This document shows positions 33,369-42,654 of a stretch of DNA of 64,000 nt, one piece after another (within the stretch, counting starts at the first letter, position 1; the number at the start of each line of letters is the position of its first letter). The notes below the pieces were generated by a model. That model searched no databases and was not told where the DNA came from. It saw only the letters and a list, made by a program, of their open reading frames with translations. The translations under genes were made by a program, and so were the position numbers. The DNA is from UBA12481 sp012523435. GTDB lineage: Bacteria > Bacteroidota > Bacteroidia > Bacteroidales > UBA12481. Where the stretch lies: assembly GCA_028686135.1 (NCBI GenBank), contig JAQUCP010000002.1, forward strand, positions 123,072 to 187,071. Reading direction: 5' to 3'.

Positions 33369-33815
33369 ATGGAAATCATTTTATTACAAGACATAACCAA
33401 TCTGGGGCATAAGGATGATATCGTTAAAGTTAGAGATGGCTATGGCCGTAATCTGCTGATCCCCAAAGGGATGGCAGTTCTCGCTACGCCTTCTGTGAAG
33501 AAAATGCACCAGGAGAATCTCAGGCAGCGTTCACACAAGGAGTTGAAACTACGTGAAGATGCCGAGGCAATTGCGAAGAACCTGGCAACAGTGAACATCA
33601 AAGTCGGAGCTAAAACCTCCTCTACTGGAAAGATCTTTGGTTCTGTTAACACGATTCAGATCGCTGAAGTCCTCCAGTCCATGGGGTACGATATCGATCG
33701 TAAAAACATAACCTTGCAGGAAGAGGCGATTAAGGAAATTGGCGCCTATAAGGCTGTTGTAAAAGTTTATAAGGACATTAAAGCTGAAATCAGCTTTGAG
33801 GTCTTTAGTGAATAA
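33369..33815 (+). CDS. rplI: 50S ribosomal protein L9
   Basis: Large-subunit protein at the base of the L1 stalk. 148 residues, with the N-terminal rRNA-binding domain MEIILLQDITNLGHKDDIVK, VRDGYGRNLLIPKGMAVLAT, a long connecting helix (about 41-75) and a C-terminal domain with TGKIFGSVNTIQIAEVL. Last gene of the rpsF operon; a strong bidirectional terminator follows. Confidence 0.97.
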   Translation: MEIILLQDITNLGHKDDIVKVRDGYGRNLLIPKGMAVLATPSVKKMHQENLRQRSHKELKLREDAEAIAKNLATVNIKVGAKTSSTGKIFGSVNTIQIAEVLQSMGYDIDRKNITLQEEAIKEIGAYKAVVKVYKDIKAEISFEVFSE

Positions 33816-33828
33816 ACGAAGTAACACT

Positions 33829-33870
33829 AAAAAAAACCTGGCAGGGAAATCACCTGCCAGGTTTTTTTTT
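33829..33870. terminator. Bidirectional terminator between rplI and ridA
   Basis: A long stem (core AACCTGGCAGG with CCTGCCAGGTT, extended by A/T pairs on both sides to 15 pairs, 33831-33845 with 33853-33867) around a seven-base loop, with a T tract on either strand. It serves both converging genes; the ridA stop codon overlaps its last two bases. Confidence 0.9.
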
Positions 33871-34249
33871 ATCTCTTCAGGGCTATTGCTTCAATCTCAA
33901 TTTGAGAGCCAAGCGGAAGATTTACAACCTGATAGGCAGCCCTTGCTGGCGGATCCTCGTTGAAATACCCCCCGTAAACCTCATTCATGGCCTTAAAATC
34001 TGCCATGTCGGCCAACAAACAAGTACACTTTACCAAATCGGAATAATCCAAACCGGCCTCATGTAAAATAGCACCAATATTCTTCATTACCTGATCTGTC
34101 TGCTGACGAATATCCCCATCCATCAGCTTTCCAGTAGCTGGCACGATCGGAATCTGCCCTGAGATAAAAAGTAACCCGCCAGCTTCCACGGCCTGGCTGT
34201 AAGGTCCGACTGCTGCCGGTGCTTCATTTGTCTTAATGATCTTCTTCAT
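33869..34249 (-). CDS. ridA: RidA-family enamine/imine deaminase
   Basis: Hydrolyses reactive enamines and imines made by PLP enzymes. 126 residues, with GPYSQAVEAGGLLFISGQIP, the catalytic Arg103 in ARAAYQVVNLP and Glu120 in QIEIEAIA, which place it in the true RidA subfamily. It lies ten bases after lptD and shares its strand, so the two are probably co-transcribed. Confidence 0.94.
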   Translation of the reverse strand: MKKIIKTNEAPAAVGPYSQAVEAGGLLFISGQIPIVPATGKLMDGDIRQQTDQVMKNIGAILHEAGLDYSDLVKCTCLLADMADFKAMNEVYGGYFNEDPPARAAYQVVNLPLGSQIEIEAIALKR

Positions 34250-34259
34250 AATGAATTAT

Positions 34260-36878
34260 TTACAGGTTATCATACCAAAGTTTTTCTTTTCGGTAACGCA
34301 CATCTTTTAATAAATTGGCCTTGGCACTCAGCGTAAAAGTATAGCTTTTCCTCACGCCAAAAGGTACCAAGTCAAGATGCATCTCCCAACAATGCAAGTC
34401 GCGATGCAGTCCAAATGTAGTATAGGTGAATTCATTTCTGGTAAAATCATATCCCGATGAGAACGTCACCCGCCACTTCTCCGACAAACGCATATCGCCA
34501 TTAAAACGAAGCGTTTGTGTAATGGTGTGATCAAATAAGGGTTTGGAATAACGGAATCCATAATCAACCCGGAGGTTCCATTGATTGGAGAAGTCGATCA
34601 TCCCAACTTGAGTTTCTTGATGTTGGGACCGTTGACCAGCCGGTTGACCGCCCTGTCTTTGTTTTAAGGGTAGGGAGAATCCAATAGTCAGGTCGGCATC
34701 AGTAAGCCGTAACAGGCGACCCGATCGTGTCACTTCATACGCACCTATCGTAGTGACAAAAGAGTGGCCCTGGCGATAAACGGTATCGATTGCATAGGGA
34801 TTAAATACTGATCTGAAATTGATGTCGAACTGCTCCAGAATCCTTGCCCTTGCAGTTAGCTGTGGCGGAGAAAGATTCATCGAATCACGGAAAATGTCAT
34901 AACTGGTGCTAAGATTCAAACTCTCCAACAATTTGACTTTTTTCAACTGCCCAGTGGTATCAGACGGGTTCTTTACCTTCATCTCTAGATTATTACCCAG
35001 ACTAAAATTAATGGAGCCATAGCGGCCGGCTACCGACGGCAGACTGTAGAGGCCACCCTGTTCAAAAATGCTGTACTCCTGCTCTCTTGCAACGAGATTT
35101 CCTTCAGCATCCTCTTCCATCCGGAGCAATGTTCGGTGATACTTACCCATATCATACCCAAGATCAGGTCGATAGCTAAAACTAATCGAGGGGTTCATCA
35201 CATGTCTAACCTGCACAACTCGGCCAAACTTGGGATAAAACATCCCATAAATCCTTGGGGTATAGCTCAAGTTGATATTCGGACTGATGGCTTGCACATA
35301 AGAGAGTCGATTGATACGGTCGATGATGATGCTATCCATGGTTGGATCCCACGATTTTGTAATCTGCGAAAAATAGAGTAATCCCTTGTAACTCACCGAT
35401 GGAGTGATGGTCATGTTATTAAAGGGTTTAAATGAAGCTAAGATTGGGATTTCATGCTGGAACCCCGTCTTCATTTTATTGAATATCTCAGGATTGAAAA
35501 TCGAATCTTCCCTGGCTTTGATGCGGCTTTCAAAACTTGAACTATAGCGCATCTCTATCTTCTCGTACCATTTAGTGCCCGCACCCGATCCTTTCTTAAA
35601 AGGATAAAAGCGGTTAACCGAGAAGTTTGCCTGAGGGAGATTTAACACAACGGATCGGTCGTTGCTATTCTGAGTATGGCCAATCCTCGCCGTAAAATTG
35701 AGCAGTTTATTGGTAAAGCGTTGATTGTAGGCAATGGACGAAGACTTCGTATTGGTCATGTGCTGCAGCGGGTTCTGATAATTGCTATAGGTATTTAGCT
35801 GATCATATTTACTCGAGCTAAGGTTCACGCTGGCATTGAATGATCTCATAGGATGTGCCTTAGGATCCTGGGCGTGATTCCATTGGACACTGAAATCGTT
35901 CTGCTTCGAATAATTTGGTAATCCCTTCTCACCCAGCACGTTATTGGCGATATTTAATCCGAATCCACCCGAGAACTTATACCGTTTACGGTAATTAGTT
36001 CGTGCACCTAACTGCCAGCTTCCGCGCGAATAGATTCCGCCGGTCAGGGTTAGGTCCATCTTATCATTAACAGCCCAATAATACCCCCCCTCCCTGAGGT
36101 AGAATCCCCTTCTGGCTTCTTCGCCAAATTTGGGCATGATGATTCCGGAAGCCTGTTTCTCTTGCTTCGGGAAAAAACCAAAGGGAAGTCCGATCGGATA
36201 CAGGGGAACGTCCTCCACAACCAAATAGGCCGGTCCGGATACTATTCCCCCATCTGGAGCCATTTGTCCCTTGGTGATCGCAAAATAGAAGTGGGGGTGC
36301 TCCGCATCGCAGGTAGTGAATTTTCCATCCTTGATGTTGAGCAGTCCAGTAGAATCTCGCTTGGTAATATGGCTATGAATAAAGCCAGCATCGCTGCCCA
36401 ATCCTTCCTGCTTCATTCGGACTTCAATAACATAGGCTTTCTTTGACTCGAAGTTTAAGCGAAGTTCGGCTGTTTCGTAAGTATCCTTTTCATCTTTGTA
36501 AACAGCTTTGCTGATGAGATTGCCCAGGCTATCGCGGGTACCCTTAGCCAGCAGTTCTTTTTTGTCCGTACTCATCTCAATGTAATCGGCAGTAATCTCC
36601 ATCCCTTGATACGTCACCCGACCTTCGCCGTATATTCTGATTTTGTTTTCAACCAGATCGACTACGGTAGAATCTCGAGCCGGGAATGCCACCACCGAAT
36701 TGAGAAATGATTTAGTTCGTATGGCTGGCTGAATCGTATCGGGTTGGCTCCTCAACACCGAGGAAACATTGGCGGTATCCTTCCTGATGGGATTCACCTG
36801 AGCAGATAAGGCAGAGGTTAGAACCGTCAGCAGAAAAAGCGGTAGGGAAAATTTTCGTATTTTTATGAGCGTTATCAA
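34260..36878 (-). CDS. lptD: LPS-assembly protein LptD-like (OstA family)
   Basis: Outer-membrane barrel that inserts lipopolysaccharide. 872 residues: signal peptide (about 1-26, FSLPLFLLTVLTSALSAQ), an OstA/LptA-like beta-jellyroll (about 75-190, with RIYGEGRVTYQGMEITADYI) and a large C-terminal barrel rich in aromatic strands (LPIGLPFGFFPKQ-type motif at YPIGLPFGFFPKQE). The only plausible start is TTG at 36878, because an in-frame TAG lies just upstream and no ATG occurs before the signal peptide. The gap to the divergent amidase gene is 23 bases. Confidence 0.85.
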   Translation of the reverse strand: MITLIKIRKFSLPLFLLTVLTSALSAQVNPIRKDTANVSSVLRSQPDTIQPAIRTKSFLNSVVAFPARDSTVVDLVENKIRIYGEGRVTYQGMEITADYIEMSTDKKELLAKGTRDSLGNLISKAVYKDEKDTYETAELRLNFESKKAYVIEVRMKQEGLGSDAGFIHSHITKRDSTGLLNIKDGKFTTCDAEHPHFYFAITKGQMAPDGGIVSGPAYLVVEDVPLYPIGLPFGFFPKQEKQASGIIMPKFGEEARRGFYLREGGYYWAVNDKMDLTLTGGIYSRGSWQLGARTNYRKRYKFSGGFGLNIANNVLGEKGLPNYSKQNDFSVQWNHAQDPKAHPMRSFNASVNLSSSKYDQLNTYSNYQNPLQHMTNTKSSSIAYNQRFTNKLLNFTARIGHTQNSNDRSVVLNLPQANFSVNRFYPFKKGSGAGTKWYEKIEMRYSSSFESRIKAREDSIFNPEIFNKMKTGFQHEIPILASFKPFNNMTITPSVSYKGLLYFSQITKSWDPTMDSIIIDRINRLSYVQAISPNINLSYTPRIYGMFYPKFGRVVQVRHVMNPSISFSYRPDLGYDMGKYHRTLLRMEEDAEGNLVAREQEYSIFEQGGLYSLPSVAGRYGSINFSLGNNLEMKVKNPSDTTGQLKKVKLLESLNLSTSYDIFRDSMNLSPPQLTARARILEQFDINFRSVFNPYAIDTVYRQGHSFVTTIGAYEVTRSGRLLRLTDADLTIGFSLPLKQRQGGQPAGQRSQHQETQVGMIDFSNQWNLRVDYGFRYSKPLFDHTITQTLRFNGDMRLSEKWRVTFSSGYDFTRNEFTYTTFGLHRDLHCWEMHLDLVPFGVRKSYTFTLSAKANLLKDVRYRKEKLWYDNL

Positions 36879-36901
36879 ATTGAGATTCTAGACAACTGCT
36901 A

Positions 36902-38197
36902 ATGGAGCGGTTCAAAACTAAAGAAAAAATCACTATCATGCTTTGGCGTTCATTACAGATAACGAGCCTATCCGAGATCCATTGTAAGCAACCACGGCTT
37001 AAACCTATTGGGCTGTTTCTGTTGATCTCCCTGATATATGCTTACAGTCCAGAACTACAAGCCCAAGCACCCCCTGCAAGTCCCAGGTTTACTGTCACTC
37101 TTGACCCGGGGCATGGAGGCCGTACTCCAGGTGCTGTTGGGAAAAAGGCTAAAGAGAAGGATATCACCCTTAGCATCGCATTGAAAGTTGGCCAACTAAT
37201 TGAGGCGGAAATGCCTGATGTTAAGGTTGTTTACACAAGGAAAACAGATGTCTTTGTGCCCCTGGATGAACGGGCAGCCATTGCAAACCGAAACAAATCA
37301 GATCTTTTTGTGTCCATTCACACCAATGCCAATGATAAGACGTACGTTACTGGCAGCGAAACTTATGTCATGGGATTGTCTAAATCCGATGATAACATGA
37401 ACGTGGTCATGAAAGAGAACCAGGAGATCCTGTTGGAGGAGGATTATCAGACCAAATATGATGGCTTTGATCCCAATTCCACGCTCTCCTATATTAAATT
37501 TAACATCCTCCGTGATGATAATCTCACTCAAAGCCTGGAGTTTGCAGCTTTGGTACAGGATCAATTCCGAACCTTTGCCAGTCGCAAGGATCGTGGGGTA
37601 CGCCAAGGTCCATTTTGGGTACTTTGGGCCACAGCCATGCCAAGCGTACTGATTGAAACGGGTTTTATCTCTAACAGGACCGAGGAAGATTACCTAATTA
37701 GCTCTACAGGACAGAACACTTATGCCAGAGCCATTTTTAATGCCTTCAGCCAATACCGGAATCAGGTAGAGCAGCGCAGAAGAGAGGTGAGCGAACCCGA
37801 AGTAGCAACCACGGCAGCCCCTGCCCTACCGGTGAAAGATACTAGCACAAACACTGCAATTAAGAAGGCCGAAGAAAATATCATAAACGAAAGCACAACA
37901 ACAGCTTCGACTGAAATCATCACCCATACCACACCAAACCCATCAGTAGAGTTTCGGGTTCAGGTAATGTCGACCACCAAGCGAATACCACTTGGCTCTC
38001 AAGACTTTAAGGGTTTTAAAGACTTCACCGAGTTCGTCCTCGACGGACGGTACAAATATATGTCAGCTCCGGTAGCTGATTATTCGGAAGCCCAGGCACT
38101 ACAAAAGAAGCTAGCCAAAAGGTTTCCCGGTGCTTTTATTGTTCCCTTCAGGGGGAAGGAACGAATTACGCTGGAGGAGGCAATAGGAGGCAGGTAA
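36902..38197 (+). CDS. N-acetylmuramoyl-L-alanine amidase with SPOR-like tail
   Basis: Cleaves the peptide stem from peptidoglycan during cell separation. Up to 431 residues; the ATG at 36902 gives a long N-terminal arm before the hydrophobic segment IGLFLLISLIYAY, and an in-frame ATG at 36938 is an alternative. The Amidase_3 domain (about 63-275) has zinc ligands His71 (LDPGHGG), Glu85 and His140 (FVSIHTNAN) and catalytic Glu252 (VLIETGFISN). A proline/threonine-rich linker leads to a C-terminal SPOR-like domain (about 355-421, FRVQVMST to GAFIVPF), which should bind denuded glycan at the septum. The MCE gene starts 17 bases later. Confidence 0.92.
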   Translation: MERFKTKEKITIMLWRSLQITSLSEIHCKQPRLKPIGLFLLISLIYAYSPELQAQAPPASPRFTVTLDPGHGGRTPGAVGKKAKEKDITLSIALKVGQLIEAEMPDVKVVYTRKTDVFVPLDERAAIANRNKSDLFVSIHTNANDKTYVTGSETYVMGLSKSDDNMNVVMKENQEILLEEDYQTKYDGFDPNSTLSYIKFNILRDDNLTQSLEFAALVQDQFRTFASRKDRGVRQGPFWVLWATAMPSVLIETGFISNRTEEDYLISSTGQNTYARAIFNAFSQYRNQVEQRRREVSEPEVATTAAPALPVKDTSTNTAIKKAEENIINESTTTASTEIITHTTPNPSVEFRVQVMSTTKRIPLGSQDFKGFKDFTEFVLDGRYKYMSAPVADYSEAQALQKKLAKRFPGAFIVPFRGKERITLEEAIGGR

Positions 38198-38214
38198 CAA
38201 AAAAAGTTCAGGCC

Positions 38215-39468
38215 ATGAAAACCAGAACTTATTTACGGGTGGGTGTCCTTTTCTTTGTAGCCATTGCAATCATTTTTTGGGGTATTAACTACCTAAAAGG
38301 CCGTGATCTGTTGTCCTTTGAGAAGCACTATTTCTCGCGTTACGAAAGGATCGGCGGTCTCGCTCGCTCCAGTCCCGTCACAATTAACGGATTTCAGGTT
38401 GGCCAAGTAAGGGACATTCAACTTGATCATCAGGTAGATAAGCCAATTTTGGTAATGTTTTCTATCAACAATAAATCGGTCAAGTTACCCGTCGGAACTC
38501 AAACCAGAATATACAGTACGGATTTGATGGGAACCAAAGGAATAGAGCTAATTATCTCACAGTCTGAAGTTTATCATCAGGATCGGGATACCCTTCCGGG
38601 AAGGATCGAGTCGGACCTGAAAGATCAGGTCAACACTCAGATTCTACCCCTGAAAATGAAAGCCGAAGAGCTGATGGGATCGCTGGATTCTGTATTAACC
38701 GCCATCGGGATGGTATTTGACCAAGAGAACCGGGAGAACCTGGCCATGAGCTTTAATAGTATCACTAAGACACTGAACAACCTTCAGGGTACGTCGGTTT
38801 ACCTTGATGAATTTATCCGAAATGAATCGGTCGGGGTAACCGGGTTAATCAAAAATCTGGACTCGGTAAGCCAAAGCCTCATTAGCCGAGCCAACGAGTT
38901 GCGCGACTTCATCGCTAACCTGACGCGCATTTCCGATACCCTTGCGGGTGCACCTCTGGAAGAATCGTTCAAATCCCTTAATGAAGTTTTGATAGGGTTG
39001 CACGAAACCATGTTTACCATTACTGAAGGAAGCGGAACATTAGGGAAAATCATCTATTCAGATTCCCTGTATGTTGCCCTCCTGGCTACCAATGCCAGCT
39101 TGAACCGTTTAATTGAAGATATCCGGATCAATCCCAGCCGATATGTGAGTCTGTCCATGAACGACAGGCGAAGGACTTATCTCAATCTCTCCGATTCGGA
39201 TCTTGCCAAAGCACTCGAAGGAGAAGGTATCCTGACTTATTATCTCTGTGTGGACTCCAGGATACTGGAATCAGAAGAAACATACAAGACTCCACCTGAA
39301 CTTGCCGGCCTAAACGATATTCAGATTGGGCAGCAACTATTTTATTACAGCTATAAGAGCCAGAAGATCGAGGGCTGCATCCGAAGGCTCGAACGAGAGC
39401 GAAAGAGCTGGCCAAACGCAGGAATTTACACCTGGGTAGGAGGTGCCTGGACTCGCCTTAACCTTTAA
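38215..39468 (+). CDS. MlaD-family (MCE domain) lipid-transport protein
   Basis: Periplasmic, membrane-anchored substrate-binding subunit of an Mla-type phospholipid transporter. 417 residues: one N-terminal membrane helix (9-27), an MCE domain (about 38-115, with SSPVTINGFQVGQVRDIQL and DLMGTKGIELI), then a long helical region, and NRLIEDIRINPSRYVSLS (297-314) as in other Bacteroidota members. Residues 339-414 resemble a divergent SPOR domain. No MlaE permease or MlaF ATPase gene is in the window. It sits between the amidase and dnaA on the same strand. Confidence 0.85.
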   Translation: MKTRTYLRVGVLFFVAIAIIFWGINYLKGRDLLSFEKHYFSRYERIGGLARSSPVTINGFQVGQVRDIQLDHQVDKPILVMFSINNKSVKLPVGTQTRIYSTDLMGTKGIELIISQSEVYHQDRDTLPGRIESDLKDQVNTQILPLKMKAEELMGSLDSVLTAIGMVFDQENRENLAMSFNSITKTLNNLQGTSVYLDEFIRNESVGVTGLIKNLDSVSQSLISRANELRDFIANLTRISDTLAGAPLEESFKSLNEVLIGLHETMFTITEGSGTLGKIIYSDSLYVALLATNASLNRLIEDIRINPSRYVSLSMNDRRRTYLNLSDSDLAKALEGEGILTYYLCVDSRILESEETYKTPPELAGLNDIQIGQQLFYYSYKSQKIEGCIRRLERERKSWPNAGIYTWVGGAWTRLNL

Positions 39469-39554
39469 AGAATGAAACCGGATTGAGCGGTAGTTAAACC
39501 TACGAGCAATCAAGCACTTAAGGGTAATTATTTGTAATTCAATGAATTAACAAG

Positions 39555-39657
39555 TTATTAACAATCTTGCAAAATTATTCACCTGACTTTAAGGACGATA
39601 AAAGAATTCCAAAAAAAGTCCCTGAAAGTTTGTTGTCAATTCTCATTTTTATCCCCA
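39555..39657 (+). promoter_or_regulatory. Cluster of DnaA-box-like sites upstream of dnaA
   Basis: The 237-base region before dnaA is AT-rich and contains TTATTAACA (39555-39563), TTATTCACC (39575-39583) and TTATCCCCA (39649-39657), each one mismatch from TTATNCACA or TTATCCACA. The first two start 20 bases apart. TTTG at 39629 and CATCTTGC at 39655-39662 form a weak promoter candidate. The sites may serve dnaA self-regulation or part of an origin. Confidence 0.35.
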
Positions 39658-39705
39658 TCTTGCATACAGTAATCCCTTGTGCTAACCTTTTAATAATCAG
39701 TATAA

Positions 39706-41136
39706 ATGTCAACAAGCCATATCGAGGTATGGAATAAGTGTCTTTCGATCATCCAGGACAATGTTCCTTCGATAAGCTATCGGACCTGGTTTGAGCCTAT
39801 TGTACCTATTAGGCTAGAAGACAATATCTTAACGATACAAGTCCCATCCCCATTTTTTTACGAATACCTTGAGGAGCAGTATATTGATATTTTAAGTCGC
39901 ACTTTGCGTAAGGAGTTAGGGCCGGAAGCGAAGCTCGAGTACAGTATTGTCATGGAGCAGAACGGCCACACCAACAGTAAGCCATACACCGTCAAGTTTC
40001 CCACACAAGCCAAGAATAATCTTAAGAATAAGCCTCTATCGATGCCGCTGGATGAAGAAGAGCGGACGATCAAGAATCCATTTGTCATCCCTGGGATCAA
40101 AAAGCTTCATGTAGATCCACAGTTAAATCCGGATTATTCATTTGCCAATTTTGTTGAGGGCGATTGCAATCGGTTGGCTCGTTCGGCCGGCTTTGCTGTA
40201 GCTCAGAATCCTGGTGGAACAGCGTTTAATCCTTTGTTGATTTACGGAACCTCGGGGTTGGGGAAAACACATCTGGCGCAGGCTATCGGGATTGAGGTAA
40301 AGGAACGGTATCCGGATAAGGTTGTTTTGTATGTCAATGCTAACAAGTTCCAGACGCAGTTCGTTGAGGCGATCCGGAATAACAATCGTAATGATTTTCT
40401 CCATTTCTACCAGATGATCGATGTATTGATCCTGGATGATGTGCAGGAGTTTGCCGGGAAAGAGAAAACCCAGGATACTTTCTTTCACATTTTCAATCAC
40501 TTACATCAATCAGGCAAACAACTGATCCTGACATCAGATAAGCCACCAGTTGAGCTGAAAGGGATGGAACAACGATTGCTCTCCCGCTTCAAATGGGGCC
40601 TTTCTGCTGATCTTCAGGTGCCCGATTTTGAAACTAGAGTCCTGATTCTCAAGAGGAAAATCTATACCGATGGCATTCATATGCCTGATGAAGTGATCGA
40701 TTATATCGCCTCACAAATAACCAACAATGTCAGAGAACTCGAAGGAGCTCTGGTCTCTCTGCTGGCACAATCAACCCTGAATAAAAAAGAAATCACCCTC
40801 GACCTAGTGAAGGAGATGATTGACAAGCTGGTAAAAAACACTACACGCGAACTCTCTATTGACTATATCCAGAAAGTGGTGAGCGATTATTTCAATATCC
40901 CTATCGACTTGATGCAGTCAAAAACGAGAAAGCGTGAGATTGTTCAAGCTCGCCAAATCTCCATGTTTTTCTGTAAGAACCTGACCAAATCATCCTTAGC
41001 TATGATCGGATCCCAAATAGGAGGAAAGGATCATGCTACTGTTCTGCACGCCTGCAAAACAGTTAACAACCTGCTTGAAACCGATAAGCGATTCCGACTC
41101 TATATTGAGGAGATCGAGAAGAAGCTTAAAATGTAA
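39706..41136 (+). CDS. dnaA: Chromosomal replication initiator protein DnaA
   Basis: AAA+ protein that opens the replication origin. 476 residues: N-terminal DnaB/DiaA-contact domain (about 1-70, SYRTWFEPIVPIRLEDNILT), a short linker, the AAA+ domain with Walker A YGTSGLGKTHLAQAIG and Walker B VLILDDVQEFAGKEKTQ, and the C-terminal DNA-binding domain with the signature GGKDHATVLHACKTV. DnaA-box-like sites lie in the upstream gap. An EamA transporter follows 36 bases later. Confidence 0.97.
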   Translation: MSTSHIEVWNKCLSIIQDNVPSISYRTWFEPIVPIRLEDNILTIQVPSPFFYEYLEEQYIDILSRTLRKELGPEAKLEYSIVMEQNGHTNSKPYTVKFPTQAKNNLKNKPLSMPLDEEERTIKNPFVIPGIKKLHVDPQLNPDYSFANFVEGDCNRLARSAGFAVAQNPGGTAFNPLLIYGTSGLGKTHLAQAIGIEVKERYPDKVVLYVNANKFQTQFVEAIRNNNRNDFLHFYQMIDVLILDDVQEFAGKEKTQDTFFHIFNHLHQSGKQLILTSDKPPVELKGMEQRLLSRFKWGLSADLQVPDFETRVLILKRKIYTDGIHMPDEVIDYIASQITNNVRELEGALVSLLAQSTLNKKEITLDLVKEMIDKLVKNTTRELSIDYIQKVVSDYFNIPIDLMQSKTRKREIVQARQISMFFCKNLTKSSLAMIGSQIGGKDHATVLHACKTVNNLLETDKRFRLYIEEIEKKLKM

Positions 41137-41172
41137 CCCGAAGCAGGATGATACCCCTTTTAGCCTGACACC

Positions 41173-42060
41173 ATGGGTCAACACACCGGCGAATTTGCCG
41201 CTTTGGTTACTGCATTTCTTTGGACAGGAACCGCTCTGGCATTCGAACAGGCTGCCAAAAGAATCGGTTCCATGGCAGTCAATATCCTCCGTTTGGCTAT
41301 CGCTCTGGTATTCTTCTGTATCCTATCGCTGATCAGAAATGGTTCACTCATCCCCCAAGGCTTCACTTCTGATAGCTGGTTGTGGCTTTCAGTCAGTGGA
41401 TTAATAGGATTTGTCTTTGGCGACTACTGCCTATTCAGCGCTTATGCCCTGATTGGATCAAGAGTCTCCAACCTGCTCATGGCCCTTGCTCCACCCATGG
41501 CTGCCCTGTTTGGCTGGATCCTCATCGGAGAACAGTTCACACCCAAAGGAACCATCGGGATGCTGGTAACTCTGGCAGGGATCGTAATCGTCGTCATGAG
41601 AAAACCTGGTAAACGCCTCAATATGAAATATAGTGTCAAAGGAGTTCTCTTTGGCATCGGTGCAGCAATTGGCCAGGCAATCGGTCTCGTATTCAGCAAA
41701 ATGGGCATGAAGTCCTCTGATCCCTTCGCTGCTAGCCAGATACGTGTCATAGCCGGCCTGGTAGGGTTCATCTTCCTGTTTAGCATCCTGCGTAAATGGT
41801 CGAAGCTCATTCCCGCGTTCACACAACCCATCAATATGGGATTCATATCCATTGGCTCTTTACTAGGTCCGTTCCTGGGAGTATCTTTTTCCCTGATGGC
41901 CGTAAAATATACTTCCACAGGCGTGGCCAGTACAATTATGGCCCTGGTACCCGTGTTAATCATCCCACCTGCTATCCTGTTGCTACACGAAAAAATCACT
42001 TGGCGCGATTTGCTGGGCAGTTTGATCGCTGTATCCGGTGTGGCACTCTTCTTCCTGTAA
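41173..42060 (+). CDS. EamA/DMT-superfamily transporter
   Basis: A 295-residue inner-membrane protein with about ten hydrophobic segments in two EamA halves (roughly 5-140 and 150-295), as in drug/metabolite exporters. Recognisable stretches are WTGTALAFEQAAKRIGSMAV, GFVFGDYCLFSAYALIG and GEQFTPKGTIGMLVTLAGIV. The substrate is unknown. Same strand as dnaA but probably unrelated in function. Confidence 0.87.
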   Translation: MGQHTGEFAALVTAFLWTGTALAFEQAAKRIGSMAVNILRLAIALVFFCILSLIRNGSLIPQGFTSDSWLWLSVSGLIGFVFGDYCLFSAYALIGSRVSNLLMALAPPMAALFGWILIGEQFTPKGTIGMLVTLAGIVIVVMRKPGKRLNMKYSVKGVLFGIGAAIGQAIGLVFSKMGMKSSDPFAASQIRVIAGLVGFIFLFSILRKWSKLIPAFTQPINMGFISIGSLLGPFLGVSFSLMAVKYTSTGVASTIMALVPVLIIPPAILLLHEKITWRDLLGSLIAVSGVALFFL

Positions 42061-42067
42061 TCCCAAG

Positions 42068-42101
42068 TTTGTGGTGTTTTCATCCATTTAAACTACCTTA
42101 G
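42068..42101 (+). promoter_or_regulatory. Candidate promoter of the sulfoxide reductase gene
   Basis: TTTG (42068-42071), 22 bases, then TACCTTAG (42094-42101), one mismatch to TAnnTTTG. The gene starts about 40 bases later. Confidence 0.35.
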
Positions 42102-42142
42102 CACATCAATTAGCCGCGACAGGATCTAATATTGGTTTACTA

Positions 42143-42610
42143 ATGATGAATAAATCAGGGAGGTATAACCGTCTTTACGATCAAATCAGGCAGCTGCTGC
42201 TGAAATGTGAGAACCCCGTGGCCCGAATGGCAACCATCTGCGCTGTTCTACACCATAAAATGCCAAAATTTTTCTGGACTGGATTCTATCTGCTTACTGA
42301 CCAAAGACTGATCGTGTCCGTTTATCAGGGACCAGTCGCCTGTATGGAACTTAGAAGAGACAAGGGTGTCTGCTGGGCAAGTATCCAATCGGGAGAAACA
42401 ATCATCGTCCCGGATGTTAACCAGTTTCCCGATCACATCGCCTGCGATGCCCGCTCTAAATCCGAAATTGTCGTACCCCTCCGTAATGGAGCCCTAGAAA
42501 TCATGGGTGTGCTAGATGTCGATAGCACCGAAACAAATGCATTCGACCAAACAGACGCCATCTGGTTGGAAAAGATCACCGATCTTATCTATAACGTAAA
42601 TAATCGGTGA
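42143..42610 (+). CDS. msrC: Free methionine-(R)-sulfoxide reductase (GAF domain)
   Basis: Repairs free methionine-R-sulfoxide. 155 residues forming one GAF domain. Three cysteines, Cys67 (GPVACMEL), Cys77 (DKGVCWAS) and Cys101 (HIACDARS), have exactly the spacing (10 and 24) of Cys84, Cys94 and Cys118 in the E. coli fRMsr, the last being the catalytic one. SKSEIVVPL and GVLDVDS also fit. This makes a catalytic role far more likely than a mere sensor. A DUF4301 gene follows 44 bases later. Confidence 0.88.
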   Translation: MMNKSGRYNRLYDQIRQLLLKCENPVARMATICAVLHHKMPKFFWTGFYLLTDQRLIVSVYQGPVACMELRRDKGVCWASIQSGETIIVPDVNQFPDHIACDARSKSEIVVPLRNGALEIMGVLDVDSTETNAFDQTDAIWLEKITDLIYNVNNR

Positions 42611-42654
42611 AATCCGCCCTTCCGTCCATTTAACTAATTTAAAAAATCAAGATT

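Noticed and set aside
41442..42083. A 213-codon open frame on the minus strand inside the EamA gene
   Set aside because: It is antisense to a well-supported membrane transporter, its product is proline/arginine/threonine-rich with no recognisable family, and it has no promoter.
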